Assembly: GCA_027605045.1 (NCBI GenBank)
Contig: JAQFWX010000032.1
Coordinates: 1-64,000 of the forward strand
Reading direction: 5' to 3'
DNA length: 64,000 nucleotides
Source of the DNA: Phallus indusiatus
Taxonomy: Eukaryota > Basidiomycota > Agaricomycetes > Phallales > Phallaceae
Part shown: positions 1 through 11,532 of the stretch, piece after piece
How positions within the stretch are numbered: position 1 is the first letter of the stretch
Layout: every line of letters begins with the position of its first letter
The notes under the pieces: generated by a model
What the model was told of the DNA's origin: nothing
Databases searched by the model: none
What the model saw: the letters and a program-made list of their open reading frames with translations, nothing else
Program-made: the position numbers and the translations under genes

Positions 1-36
1 GACCCATTCAACGACTCCGACTCTGATTCTGATTGA
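1..36 (+). CDS. 3' end of an unidentified gene (partial)
   Basis: Frame 1 is open from the first base and ends with an acidic Asp/Ser tail followed by TGA at 34-36. Alternating Asp and Ser codons are typical of an acidic C-terminus, perhaps a CK2 substrate tail. Only 11 residues lie in the window, so the family cannot be named and the frame may be chance. No gene start is visible for the next 330 bases. Confidence 0.35.
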   Translation, partial: DPFNDSDSDSD

Positions 37-370
37 CATAAATAACTTGCTGATTGTGCTTTTTTTGATGTACCACTAAGAGATTTTGAAAGTTTCTATC
101 TTCATAATGTTCCGTTTCTAAGCGACACGAGGACAGTTTACTACTATCATTAATATTCCGAAAATGTAGACCACACTACATATACGCACTGTGGACATTG
201 AACACGATTGGACCACAGTCCCCACCGTCCCTTGTTCCTGCATTTGTTCCTTCCTCATCGTTGTACCTTGTTGTCTCAAAGGTATAATGTCCTTAATGTT
301 AGAAAAATTATAAAAAGGTGTCCCGCTGGACAGATGTCCAAAGTTTTATCTTAAGATCTTACAACAAAAA

Positions 371-1712
371 ATGCCCTTCCAACTCCCACATACTCGTGAC
401 GATGGCAATAATGCGAGACCCCCGGTAAAACACCCAGCGGACGATCTCTATACATATACATTATGTGCAGAGATTCCATCGCCTGTGGTGGAGCCGAGAC
501 AAGATTATATGCAGCCACCCGGGTACGAATTATCTGTTCAGCCCGATTCCCTCATACGTTTGAAGACCTTGAAGGCCATTTCAATGGTATATTTTAGTTT
601 GCAGTGTACGGACTGTAAGATACCGTCACAGCTCATAATCGATGATATTTCATTGACCCTTTAAACCAGTTATCCGCAGACGCATTCCAAAAACACCAAT
701 CAGACAGCCGAGAAACCCAAACATTGATGATAGACCCACAACGTTCTTCGTAAACTGTCCTGGATTCGAGGGAAAGACTAGACGGACGAGGCCAATTACC
801 ACCAACCAAGAAATGGTGGACTGGACGATGGGGATATTAGAAACTGTCGAGACTGTCATGACACTCCGTTTTTCTCGTGCAAGAGATATCAAGTTCTCGC
901 AGATAGCAGATGAGGAAATGCAAGACCCGGCAGTCGACGAAGATTTGTATGTCCCGCTGTACTACAAGAAAAGGGAAAGTCACACTATTCGTGTGACCGA
1001 ACCCTTGGTCAAGCTCGTCGTTGCCCAATTAGCTCCTTGGTCTTTATCGCATTCTGATATTAGAGACTTGACGAAATTTTCGGAAGTGAGGTCCTTTTGT
1101 CTATACTTTTCTAGGTCATGGTCTAAGCCGCTGTTTTAGTTTCCCAGTTGTTATGTAGGTTCCGACGGTCAAGTCCACAGTCCTGATTCCCTTAATCGTG
1201 TTCAAAAAATATGGGCTAGGGTAAGAGTGTTTTTTCAGAACTCATGTTACGGTACTCAGAAATTATATGCCCTGTTTAGCTGTGGTTGGATTGTGCTCGC
1301 GTCAATTGTCCGTTTTTCATAATAACAACGGCCGAACTTGGATTTTAGGAGCATTTTACTCAGGTATTTATTTTTGCGTATCATTTTGCGCTACTGTATA
1401 TTGAGTCTACTTGAAATTTTCCGTTAAACAGGTAGAACGCAGGCTATCCACTTCCAATTGTCGTATCGGCGAGATAACGTTCCATCGCTATTTCAGTGGT
1501 TGATTTTCTGGTGTGCCTCGGCTTTGAATATTCGTGGTAGCTGGTCTCCCCTTCGGTATGCGTATTATTAATTCTTTCGGGCTGTATGTTCTCTTATCAA
1601 ACCAATTTCTAGCCCGATACGGAATTTCCCCATTCCGATGTGCATGGCTCTCCAGACCAGTTCCAACTGGAGAAATTCGACATGGGATTCTTGGGAAACC
1701 AGACTTGGATAG
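371..1712 (+). CDS. uncharacterised basidiomycete protein, paralogue A
   Basis: Function unknown. Proposed exons are 371-614, 670-1085, 1159-1220, 1260-1363, 1432-1555 and 1613-1712. The first five align with those of the minus-strand gene at 3915-5483, and most introns fall at matching places. Shared blocks include LYTYTLCAEIP-like against LKSYVLNAKLP, MGILETVE against MGVLETAE, VPLYY against IPLYY, VTEP.VK, a hydrophobic LAPW segment, TWILGAF against KWIFGSF, and FWCASALNIRGSWS against YWCYSALQIDGAWS. This strongly supports exons 1-5. The last exon is doubtful: the splice at 1556-1612 leads to an early stop, and an alternative open frame carries on to 1837 but cannot be joined in phase with standard sites. 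The 3' end may therefore be decayed. The hydrophobic centre could be a membrane segment or a buried strand; I do not assign a function. Confidence 0.6.
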
Positions 1713-2376
1713 ACGCACATGTAGGCATGTATTATAATTTTCATTTCGTCTTTTCTCTAGCTAAACATTCGATAGAACATTCTGAGGATTGCAAAACAGA
1801 ACAGGTAGACGATAAAATATGGTCGACCTTTGTGTAATAGCCGAACATATAAATACAATGTACATCGTAAATTAGTATCGTTGTAACATACCCGGAACAA
1901 TCTTCTACTTTGACATCATTGCTATATGGAAGACTGTTATTCACTTTTTCCCGAGGAAGGCTTCAAACAGATAGACGACTATTCGTTGGGAACAGTCCAA
2001 ACGGAAGGTACTTGTTATGTCGTTGTCGGCGCGACTACCAAGTTTGGAGTAATTGCTTCCATGACGTCAGTTCTCCTCCAAACCAATGTACACCGTCATC
2101 TAGTCTCTTTAACTCAAACAAATTCACTCTCAACTATATATATGATCATAGGATAGTCTGTGGTAATGAGAAATACGGCTCGTTGATTGTCTGAACTGAG
2201 TGAGCGACGAATCAACTACATATATCTGCATATATAGTGTGAAATGAGTTCAATTCGTCTCAAAACAAAAAATGTTACAAGTCTCGAACTCCAATTCCTA
2301 TATATTAAGATTTCAGGATTTGGTAAAAGTTTAGTTAAATACAGCCTATATTCAATCTCGTCTTCACTTATAAACA
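1713..2376. other. intergenic, convergent gene ends
   Basis: This lies between the 3' end of paralogue A and the 3' end of the GST gene. A 76-codon plus-strand frame at 1926-2156 and a frame running to 1837 are open. Neither shows a recognisable motif. The first may be a remnant; the second may belong to the unresolved end of paralogue A. TA-rich runs near 2215-2240 fit 3' untranslated sequence. Confidence 0.4.
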
Positions 2377-3255
2377 TCAAAGTTCATTTGCTCGCCATTC
2401 AGCAGACAACTCCAACATGCGCAACCACCGCCCCGAGTCCCAAGTTTTGATCAAATCCCAAAGCTCAGGATTAGCCTTCTGAATCCAAATAAATATACCA
2501 ACGAGTGTGAAATCTCCTCCAGTTATAATATCTCCACAGACCCAAGGAGTATCATTTGGATCGTTCGGATCGTATGGCTTGGATCGACCTTTTTGAGATA
2601 TTCGTTCAATCTCGTCGAAAGCAGCTCTAAGGTCACGAAGGTAAGCTTCTTTCGCATCGCCTTTTGGAGATATGTCGTTAAATGGCACTTGAAACCATCG
2701 AGATCGAGATTCATAAAAATAGGATCTATCGCATTCGTGGAGTAAGTCTGGGACATGTGGAATAACCAATGGCCCGAGAGTTTTTCGTCTCCAATCATTG
2801 ATCTGCAGAAACGCGTCCAATTCGCGAAGAAGAGCGACCCTCTCTGATATTTCCGGAGAGGCCATTGAGCCGGGAGGAATTATGGAATACAACGGTGGAT
2901 CTGGGAACTTTTCATCCAGATATCGTTCAATGTTGTACGACTGAGATATAATGGTAGGCGGCGAAGACGATGCATCGATTAGCGCAGGAACGCTATAGAA
3001 AGGTTTCTCGACGGGATGGATCGTTTGAGGGATGCCAAACTTCAAATGATTTGGCTTAATGTCCGTAAGAGTAAGCCAATGAGTCTTATAATTGACTTTC
3101 TTGTAGTTTAGTGCCAACCTATTATTCAATCATTCAGGTTGGGTGATCGTCAAAAGGAGAAAAGAAAAGGAATATAACCTGGCTCTCCATGCAAAAGGCG
3201 AAAATGCACCCTTCGTAGTGATATCAAACAGAGTAATAAGAGGCTCGCTCGACAT
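2377..3255 (-). CDS. glutathione S-transferase, fungal FuA/etherase-like
   Basis: Two exons on the minus strand: 3179-3255, starting at the ATG whose complement is 3253-3255, and 2377-3118. The 60-base intron joins the N-terminal thioredoxin-fold strand (LITLFDI..., then FSPFAWRARLALNYKK) to the rest. The product is 272 residues, usual for this class. The N-terminal half holds the VPAL turn and an S-x-x-IERYLD segment typical of the GSH-binding face. The C-terminal half is all-helical, with CGDIITGGDFTL where other GSTs have the N-capping box region. It probably conjugates or reduces hydrophobic compounds with glutathione in the cytosol; some fungal relatives bind wood extractives. The class assignment is inference; GST identity is strong. 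It sits between two paralogous genes of unknown function. Confidence 0.85.
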
Positions 3256-3914
3256 GACAAGGTCAGAACAGGAAAGAGGAGAGCAGTTTCCTGGATTCAA
3301 ATTGTTGTTATTTACGAATCGTCCTTAATATATCAACTTGAGAGGCCCGCACCGGTGTTAAACTAATTGGGGTAAAGGTTTGACAGTTAAACCAACTTGT
3401 CGAATTGTGCCTGGAATATCTTACCTTTCTAGGGACCGGGTGCTATTTGCCTAGCTTCGGTTTGTGTTTAAAGCCGTAAGAAACGCGTGGTCGTAGGAGA
3501 GATAATCCAGTCTCCGAGAGGAACCCCCAAATTTAACGAATTCTTGCACTTTGTTGCGTTATGGACCGATACGATGATGCATCGGACTCGAGTATAGGAA
3601 ACATGTGGTTAATCCGAGACATCACCGGGTAGCAAGACCTTGAAGAACTATTCGAAATCAAATGAACACATTTGGCTTCTAAGCCGTGTGATGCTCAAGG
3701 AGTTGATTCAAAGAGTTCGATGCGAGCAATGGTACAACTGACTAGAGCGAAGAGAACCTCACGCGCCGAGATGCCGAAGGCACCTCTCCCGATGGTTTAA
3801 CGGAAAAGATATAATGGCGTTGGAACATGCAAATTGATATTTAAAGAACGTGGTACATGAAGCAATTAACCAGAGATTTCCAGTATTTTATTGAAACAGC
3901 TCTAATGTTACAAC
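3256..3914. other. intergenic, GST promoter side
   Basis: This is the upstream region of the GST gene and the downstream region of paralogue B. An AATAAA-type signal for paralogue B reads on the minus strand near 3886-3892. No open frame, tRNA or long repeat was recognised here. Confidence 0.5.
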
Positions 3915-5483
3915 TTAAAAGTGGGTAACGTATACATTGCGTCCGTTCATTTTTGTGACGAGGTTGCTTACCTCGTTTCCTGATACATTCATTATTATCG
4001 TTCAAAGAGGAGAAAAAAAGAAGTGTAACTTACTGTCATCCATGTAGAATCTATTCATCCACTCTTCGTTCGTCATCGGTTCGGGGTCATCACTCTGAAT
4101 GTAAGTCGGACGATGGATTTCTGGATTTTTGTCACCCAGGAATTTCTGTGGCAAAAAGCAAGATGTCATGAGTACGTTTCAGAATACGAGAAAGGAAAAA
4201 GAGCTGACATTCGCCGACCACGCCCCATCAATCTGTAACGCTGAATAGCACCAATATGTAATCCACTCCAACACGGAAGGTTGAGCACTTGTATGGGCCA
4301 CAACGGGGGTGGCAACCGCCCGTGACCAGCCGGACGCTAATACTAATCTGAATAGATGCAGTGCACCGGAAAAAGAAGTAGATCGTTACATGTTTGGAAG
4401 GATCCGAAGATCCACTTATCATATGTGGTTAGGATGAAGAAGGGACAATTTTGGCTGGCACAACATTGATAAATCTATAAGCGAGAAAGATCGATCGAGA
4501 ACATGAATCCAGAGATCTAAAACAAGACCGTACCTGGGTCCAAACTTTGAGTGCACGAACGAGAGCAGGTGTGGGCCATGTTCCGTTAGAATGTGCAGGT
4601 AGCTGAAGAATAATCGCTAAGAAAAAAACCAATGAAAAAGGCTATATTGCACACGCACTGCTCCTACTGACAGCATGTCATGCATATTCACCAGAGCGAT
4701 GGCCCAAGGGGCCAAAACGATAACGACTATTTTGACCTTGGGCTCGGTGACTTTGCCAAGATTTTGTTCCCTCATTTGTTGATAGTACAAAGGAATACAT
4801 AGAGACGCGTCGGCTTCTGAAACGGACGGGCAATCTGGAGAAGGGAAAGTGAAAGCGAATCCTTTACTCTCTTCGGGCCACACGAGGTTCACGACGCGCT
4901 CGGCTGTTTCTAGTACACCCATGATGAGACTTGCCACGTCGCTAATTTGGCTGATCGGCGAGGGTGGATCTACGAATGTTAGAAATCCCGGGGCGGGGAG
5001 GTTAAAGTTGGCGGTACGGATCGAAACACCACGACTCTGGGCATCTGGGATAGGTTCGCTGGGAACGGATTTGCATATGACTTTTGAAATAACATGAGAA
5101 ATATAGAGACACGTTTAATTCAAAGGAGACATACGTGCTCTCACTCTAGTAGCCATAATCGGTGGTTTAGAAACCCAGACCTCTTTAAGACGAAAGCGAG
5201 AATCAGGTTCTATGGAGAGAAGATGACGATCGGGTGGGGTGATCCTCTCATGTCTTCGACAGATAGTGGGAACGTCTCTGCTAAAACTGGGATTGGGAAG
5301 CTTTGCATTTAGGACATACGACTTGAGTTTTTCATAGGGTAAAAGTGTAGGTGGTGCTGGTGCAGGTCTGACTCGAGGCACCCGGTATGGCGCAGCCTGA
5401 GGTTCGTTTTGCTGTCGGTTTGCGTCTGCTTGAGGATTCGCCTGTTCGAGAGCTTGGCGGCGTGCACGTGTAGTAACTGGCAT
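3915..5483 (-). CDS. uncharacterised basidiomycete protein, paralogue B
   Basis: Seven exons on the minus strand: 5135-5483, 4659-5080, 4534-4602, 4390-4474, 4209-4342, 4034-4145 and 3915-3979. All join in phase to give 411 residues ending at TAA (3915-3917). The N-terminus is polar (Gln, Ala, Arg, Pro-rich). The middle has VTEPKVK followed by a hydrophobic run ending APW. The C-terminal half has FFILTTYDKWIFGSF and a W-x-x-YWCYSAL block, then a short acidic region with NEEWMNRF. No known domain or catalytic signature was recognised. The spacing of a beta-like strand, a helix and an FILTTYDKW strand vaguely recalls restriction-endonuclease-like domains of fungal kinase-associated proteins, which is speculative. 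It is the intact member of the pair with 371-1712, in inverted orientation about 2.2 kb away. Confidence 0.75.
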
Positions 5484-6310
5484 GGTTAATGGAGAAAGGA
5501 ATTTTTGGGGCTATAACCGAGAACTGCGACGTTTATGTAGGTCAACGGGAACGGAATGGACATAGCAACATTTGATTGACCACTTGAGGACATAATAAAG
5601 AAGGTTGGTCCTGGCTGAGCATGTCCAACCTCTTGAGGACAATGGGGATTGCTTACCTTTTTGTGATTCCGGTATGTCCATCTAATACCTTATTGTAATG
5701 GTATTGTGTTGTGTTGTATGATATAATATAGATCAAAGCGATAAAGGGAGAAGATGCCAATTTGGGCTTATTGTTGCCGAAGTTGCCGAAGTTGCTCTCT
5801 TCGGATTCACATGTCACGTGCTTCCGGCCCAGATTTGTCCGGATTTCTCTTCCGACGCTGACGCGGACGGGCGAATAACATCTACGGGAGACGTGGTTGT
5901 CGCTTCTTCTATTCTAAAGCAAGCCTTGTAAGTGTTCTTCCTCCCCGATGCACATCCAAGCAGTGGCGTGCGCACTACCGTTCGGATATTTCTATATTGT
6001 TCGCAGTCGTAACAAATAGCGACACACATTCTGGTGCGAGAAACGCGCAGTAATTCGGAACAACTTCCTCTCCATTTTTTTCTCACGAGACCAAACTTCA
6101 CAAGCTTATTTTCTTTCTCTTTTTTTGATTCGTAGCATTCCACGATTCTATATTTAAAGGTTCTCGGTCGATCCATAAAGTGAGTCTCTTTTGGAGTTAC
6201 ATAGATTTCCTAAATATTCGTGCGCGTGCCTTATCTCTTGTCGTTTCAATCGCCAGTAAAGGCAAAGGGAGCAAGGAGAATTATTTGGGCAAAACGTAGG
6301 CGCAGTAGAG
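5484..6310. promoter_or_regulatory. divergent intergenic region between paralogue B and the prenyl synthase gene
   Basis: The two flanking genes are transcribed away from each other, so this 827-base stretch must hold both promoters. Short minus-strand frames (5814-6176, 6154-6450) lack motifs and were not accepted. A small direct repeat of a gttgccgaa unit occurs near 5773-5790. No clear TATA box was identified for either gene. Confidence 0.5.
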
Positions 6311-8115
6311 ATGCGAGGATGGACGGGCATGCCGTATAGAACGTCAGCCAGACTTGGACTGAGAAGGCAGTCGTCGACTGTCACGGCAGCATCTTTCGGA
6401 CCTGCCGTTGCTACCACGAGCTCTTCTGGCAATACAACGACGAATGCCAATTCCTCTTCAAGAGCGCCGGCAGCAGCAGCAGCAGTAACAGCTACGGCAA
6501 CAACGACTCGTCATGCGGACGATTCACCCAGCTTAGTCCCTCCCCGCCCGCTCCCTCCCCGTCGCGCTCCATCTTCATCGCCACAGCCCTCCCAATTAAA
6601 GCCGCCAACCCCAGTTGACCCGTATGCCTTCGTCAAATCTGACTTGGCATCCATTCGGTCCTCCCTGCTTAGCCTTTTGGGCTCATCAAATTCTACCCTT
6701 ACTCAAGTTGCCGAGTATTACTTTCGTCATCCCTCCAAGCAAATTAGACCCCTTATTGTGTTACTGTTCGCGAGAGCGTGCAATGGACTAGGTCTCGACT
6801 GGGATGTCAAACAAGGGCATGCTGAGAGTGAAGGCGCGGGTGGCCGATCTGACGAGCTAGACGTACCTCTTTCACGACCAGACGTACTCAACGATTGGAA
6901 CCCACATATGCCAGATTATACATCCTCTTTCGAAGATGCTTTTTTATTACGTGTACCGACAACCGCTAAATATCGACGCAGCCCATTTACTCCCCCTGCC
7001 AAGCCACGTCATGACATCCTTCCATATCTCTCAGAGACAATATTACCAACGCAACGTCGACTTGCCCAAGTCGTCGAAATGATTCATGTAGCGTCATTGC
7101 TTCACGACGACGTACTAGATGAATCGCCCCTTCGGCGTGGCGCACCCTCTGCTCCGGCCATGTTTGGTAACAAGATGTCTGTTTTAGCAGGGGATTTCCT
7201 CCTTGCGCGAGCCAGCATAGCCCTGAGTAGGCTGGGTGATAATGAAGTTGTGGAGCTGATTTCGGCCGTTATTGCAAACCTAGTAGAAGGCGAGATCTTA
7301 CAAATTGGTACAGGAGCTGGCAAATCTACTGGCGATTCTCGACAAAACGCAGGGACAGGTAGTGACCTAGTCTCAACCGTATTGAACCAGATACAGAGTA
7401 AACCTAAGGCCTCTCCGACTGGGCTCGTCAATCCGGAAACGGAGTACATTACACCTCGAGACTGGCAGATTTATCTTCAAAAATCATACTTCAAAACAGC
7501 CAGCCTAATGGCCAAGGGAGTTCGAGCTTCTGTGATCCTGGGAGGGGCACGGGAAGGTGAAATCTGGAAGGAAGTCGCGTATGCCTACGGTCGGAATGTA
7601 GGAATTGCATTTCAGGTTCGTTGGTATCTTGCTTCTTTTCATTTTTCACTGCGCACGAGAAGTAAACCTGTTGCCTAACTACACTCAGCTAGTAGACGAT
7701 GCCCTCGATTACGAATCTATTACCCCTCCTCCCAATTCATCGTCGCCTGGCGGCGTGCTTGGTAAACCGGCAGGTGCAGATTTAAAGTTGGGGCTTGCAA
7801 CTGCCCCTGCGTTATTTGCATGGGAAGAATACCCTGATCTCATGTTTCCACTTATTAAAAGGCGGTTCAAAGGTCCTGGAGACGTCGAAACCGTAAGTGT
7901 GGTTATGAAAGTGTTTCATTGTCCCTTTCATATTTATATATTTTTTTTTCAAGGCACATGGCCTTGTTCACCGCTCACGGGGCATTGACAAAACTCGTGA
8001 TTTAGCAAGGAGGCACGCCCAAAAAGCAATTGAAGCCCTTGATGTGTTACCGAACAGCGAAGCGAAACAGGCACTTTGCGTCATTGCTGAAAGGATTGTG
8101 GACCGCAAGTCGTGA
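6311..8115 (+). CDS. COQ1: mitochondrial all-trans polyprenyl diphosphate synthase
   Basis: Exons 6311-7615, 7689-7892 and 7954-8115 join in phase into 556 residues. It makes the long polyprenyl tail of ubiquinone by adding isopentenyl diphosphate to an allylic primer. The first Asp-rich motif is in LLHDDVLDESPLRRG and the second is in LVDDALDYE right after intron 1. The KQIRP segment and the GNKMSVLAGDFLLARA helix are also typical. The N-terminus is Arg-rich without acidic residues, as in a mitochondrial targeting peptide, followed by a Ala/Thr/Ser/Pro low-complexity stretch to about residue 95. The enzyme is longer than usual (about 450) because of that stretch and insertions before the first motif and after VEGEILQI. 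Such insertions are seen in other fungal members. Confidence 0.93.
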
Positions 8116-8605
8116 ATCGGAGTCTTGATAAACATTAGGAAACGACAAGTCTTGCTCTATCTGAAAGGATCAGCAAAGCAACCTTTGTGGTGTATGGTAG
8201 TATACCCCACCAATGAAAATAATCGTCCCATATTTATTGATGTAGGGTACACTTATACATATTTGTTATGTATATACAATGTTACGTTTTTTATAGAATA
8301 ATTGCACGCCAATCGACTGCTCGTGATTTTTTCGTTGTTGCTATGCAAATACCACGGTTGGTGGAACGCTTTGGATTATTGGGGGGTTGTGACAACGCGT
8401 GATGAAACGCGTTCCAAATTGGCAACGAGCCAAGCCTGGACCCTGGCCGCTAAGCTCAGGAGTTTACATATTTATCCCATATTGGTTAGAGTCATCCCTG
8501 CTGCATTGATCATTAGCATATGTACTGAATCTAGGTCAGTCTAATTAAACCCGAACGCCACGTCGCCATCTACGAGCCAGTTGAGCATAATTTTCGGAAT
8601 TCCGT
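8116..8605. other. intergenic
   Basis: This holds the 3' untranslated region of the prenyl synthase gene and upstream sequence of the next gene. An 80-codon frame at 8302-8544 has no motif. Nothing else was seen. Confidence 0.5.
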
Positions 8606-8613
8606 TATAAAAA
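8606..8613 (+). promoter_or_regulatory. TATA box of the barwin-like gene
   Basis: TATAAAAA lies 74 bases before the chosen start codon at 8680, a normal distance for a fungal TATA element. Confidence 0.55.
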
Positions 8614-8679
8614 GGCAGTGAACAGAATCATAGAGTGCCGCAGCTTCATTGGAAGTCTTTGGCTCTGTACCTCAATATT

Positions 8680-9331
8680 ATGCGTTCTCTCTTACCTCTT
8701 TTCTTTGTTGGGGTTCTTTTTATCACTCCAATCTTTGTACACTCGGCCCGTCTTCCCGTGGTTCCTGATCAAATAACGGAAAAAGAGACCGAGTACGCTT
8801 ACGATACTGAAAATAGGAAGGCAGCTGAAACCCAGGTTTATAACGGGAAGTAAGTGTGAATCTTTCATTTAAATAAACGTTTAGTTAATTTCAAAATTCT
8901 GAGAATAGCGGCTATTGGTTCGAACAACATGGCCATGCCGGGGCTTGTGGCAAAGTCCATCAGGATACCGATTTTATTGTAGCTCTACGTGCATATACAG
9001 ACCTCATAATTCTCCAAACTTTGTTCCCTGGACTCACAATTTTCTCTCTCTCGTTCTAGAAACATCCACATATGCTAACGGACGCAATTGTGGACGTAAA
9101 GTTGAAATCACCGATGAGACTTCCAAACGGAAAGTAATTGCGGCCGTTGCTGACATGTGTCCCTCGTGTCCATTTACCCAGGATCTTGATATGTCAAAGG
9201 GGTTGTTTACTGAGTTTGCGGACACGGGTAAAGGTAAACTAAACGGTGAGTTATGCCGTAAAATGAGCCGCATGATAAATTTGAAACAAACCCGTGTCTA
9301 TACTTAAGTGAAATGGCATTTTTTGAATTAG
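8680..9331 (+). CDS. secreted barwin/expansin-like (RlpA-type) protein
   Basis: Exons 8680-8849, 8909-8988, 9060-9245 and 9309-9331 give 152 residues. An N-terminal signal peptide (MRSLLPLFFVGVLF...) is followed by a short acidic pro-like stretch. Then comes a double-psi beta-barrel: GYWFEQHGHAGACGK, DFIVAL, YANGRNCGRKVEI, VADMCPSCP, DLDMSKGLF, and a C-terminal VKWHF encoded by the last tiny exon. This pattern matches the riboflavin-aldehyde-forming-enzyme-like and papain-inhibitor-like proteins of mushrooms. They are secreted, often fruiting-body or stress related, and usually lack proven catalysis. The catalytic Asp of true expansins cannot be judged here. An upstream ATG at 8635 is in frame, but the later Met gives a clean signal peptide. 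Confidence 0.85.
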
Positions 9332-9666
9332 ACGGTAGGATACTTCATATAATCATTAATTACTGAATACACGGGGGAGAACAATTGGATGGCTTTATCT
9401 AGAATGATTTGGTCGACAGTACTATGTTTCTGGTTTTTTTTCCGATGTTCTGATGTTCTGGTGTATCCAAATGAGTTAATTGAAATTGGCTAGAAAAGTA
9501 AAATTGTGTCAATGCAATAAACGGTTGGCGCACGACAATGGAAAAGTGAATGAAGCATATTTATTCGTGTGCACGAAATGACCATACATGAGATCTTTCC
9601 TGAAGCAGACATGTGTAGCCAAAAGAATTTGCAGAACTGGGCGTCCACTTATACACGAAACATTTA

Positions 9667-10234
9667 TCAAATTGGCGAGTCAACCTCGAACAAGCCAGTA
9701 AAATCTGAGTCGAGATTTCTCGACAGGTCGATTACTATTCATTTTACTCTTATCTTGTACTGCGTGGCAAATAAGAGAGTGTACTCACATCCAATAAAAT
9801 AGTTCACGTCCGGCGGCGTGTCAGGTGGGATGGTGATAGGCACGATACCCTGGCTCAAGGAAAAATTCCTAGCCAATGTAGCTATTGAATAAGTTATATA
9901 ATCGAAGCCATTGTGGTAGGTTTCGGTTAGTACCTATTTTTTCTCCAAAGAACCCTTTAGACTTTAGCAATATGACCTTGCCTTGGGCGTTTGATCCGGG
10001 AGGGATTGGAGTGGGATCCCTGCAATAGTGCCATTAAGCATACACTTTGGTGCACTAAGTAAAGAAGACTTACCAGCCTACATGGGTTATCTCTCCAGGC
10101 TGAAAAGCGTCGCCTGCTGTAGGAAACGAAATTTCTAATGTTGGAGCTACCTGACGATTCATGACGGGGATCGCGGAAGCAGCATTAAAAAAAGATATCA
10201 CAGAGGCAAAGAAAATAGCAGTGGTAGAACGCAT
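9667..10234 (-). CDS. small secreted KRE9/KNH1-like protein, copy 1
   Basis: Exons on the minus strand: 10074-10234, 9934-10019, 9789-9881 and 9667-9734, giving 135 residues. A signal peptide (MRSTTAIFFASVISFFNAASA) precedes one beta-sandwich domain of the type found in the Ser/Thr-rich GPI-anchored family. It has ISFPTAGDAFQPGE...HVGW near its start, LARNFSLSQG and ITIPPDTPPDVNYFI in the middle, and a short final strand ending FEVDSPI. There is no C-terminal Ser/Thr tail or GPI signal, so it is a free secreted single domain. Related domains are linked to beta-1,6-glucan assembly in yeast, but no function can be inferred for this short form. It is the most diverged of the three copies, with a 9-base shorter exon 3. 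Confidence 0.75.
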
Positions 10235-11532
10235 ATTAGAATAAGATAATGAAATTATGAATGAATAAAAGAATCAAGTAAAATAGATAAGGAATTATTG
10301 TTGCCTAGTGCCATTTTGGCAGGTGTTTTATAGAAAAGTTGAGCGCTAAGCATTGCCTTTGAAAAACGAGACTCGACTCGACTCGGTGAACTGTCAGTTC
10401 CTCGGACAAAATAATTCCTCGGAGAATTTATTCACTTTCACTATATATATTCTGACCAAATCAACCGAGTTCCCCTCGGGAATGGGGAGTAGTCGTGAAG
10501 TCCGGATTGGAAAAGCCGTAATCTGCTTGGCGTCAACCACAGCAAACACCGTAACGAACATCGCCTATAATATAATAGTGACATGATTGGACAGTGATTA
10601 GGTTGTTCAAAATACCTGCGCAACATTTAGGATTACTCGGAGCCGGTGTGTCATTCCTAATCTGGTTCTCTTATGGAAACCTGTGAAATCAGCACCCCAT
10701 CCGCGGATCACTGCCACGAAGGTCAAAATCTATGATTTCATAGATATCATGTCGTCTAATAAAATAAAATATGAATTTCGAAGTTATCTATAATCAAACC
10801 GTGGTGGTGGAAGGTTATCACCTGTTATCACGTTCATGACAAGCCCGTGAACGTTGAGGCCTCAACGTTCAACTGTACTCTGCTTGTCTGGACTCTACGC
10901 GAGTTTAGGAAACTTGTTTTCTGAGCAGTTTAAGATAAACCAGTTAGCCGCGTAGTCGTTGAAAAAGGAGACTACTTAAATGTGATTGCATTGAAATGCT
11001 AACGAAAAAATGCGTGGAGGAGCCAAAGGTGTCTGATTAATGTCATAGAAAAGACAGGACTTGAAGCCATAGGCGGCGTTGCACGGAGAACCGAAAAACT
11101 GTTGAGACTTATTGACCATAATAATCATAATAATAAATAATGAGGGGTATGCGTAGTTCGAGTCAAATAAAGTGTCTCACCCTCGTCACCATGTGAAATC
11201 CGAACGAGTTGGCGGTAGTATGATACCCTTCGCTAGTGTAGCAAGCAGCTTATTTAAGTAACGATGCTTCTGTTTTTCATGTCCTCCGATGTTCTGGTGT
11301 ATTCAAACGGATTAACTGAGAATGACTGAAACGTAAAACACTATCAATTAAGAAAACGGCTGGCACATCTCAGTTTACAAGTGAAAAGTGCATTTATTCG
11401 TGTGTTCGCAATGAAAGTCTACATATATGTACACATACATGAGATCGTTTCTCTTAGGTCCTTTGGATAAACAACATTTGTAGCCAAGGAGATTGACAGA
11501 CCTCGGCGACCACTTACATAGACACCAAACGT
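10235..11532. other. duplicated intergenic DNA between KNH-like copies 1 and 2
   Basis: The left part (to about 10860) is the promoter-side block shared with copies 2 and 3, including a GTGAAGTCCGGATTGGAAAAG element at about 10494 that recurs near 12325. The right part (from about 11090) is the block that recurs at 13130. No coding sequence with motifs was found; short frames near 10353-10626 are chance. Confidence 0.55.
10326..10332 (-). promoter_or_regulatory. TATA box, KNH-like copy 1
   Basis: TATAAAA on the minus strand lies 92 bases before the start codon. The same element occurs at the matching place in the other two copies, which supports a real promoter. Confidence 0.6.

Noticed and set aside
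1926..2156. 76-codon plus-strand frame
   Set aside because: No motif, no splice partner and no homologous block in paralogue B's flank.
5814..6450. Two minus-strand frames upstream of the prenyl synthase
   Set aside because: They overlap the divergent promoter and the 5' end of a firm plus-strand gene, and have no motifs.
11160..11240. Possible tRNA-like sequence repeated near 13200
   Set aside because: No consistent A and B boxes or cloverleaf; the repeat is explained by the segmental duplication.
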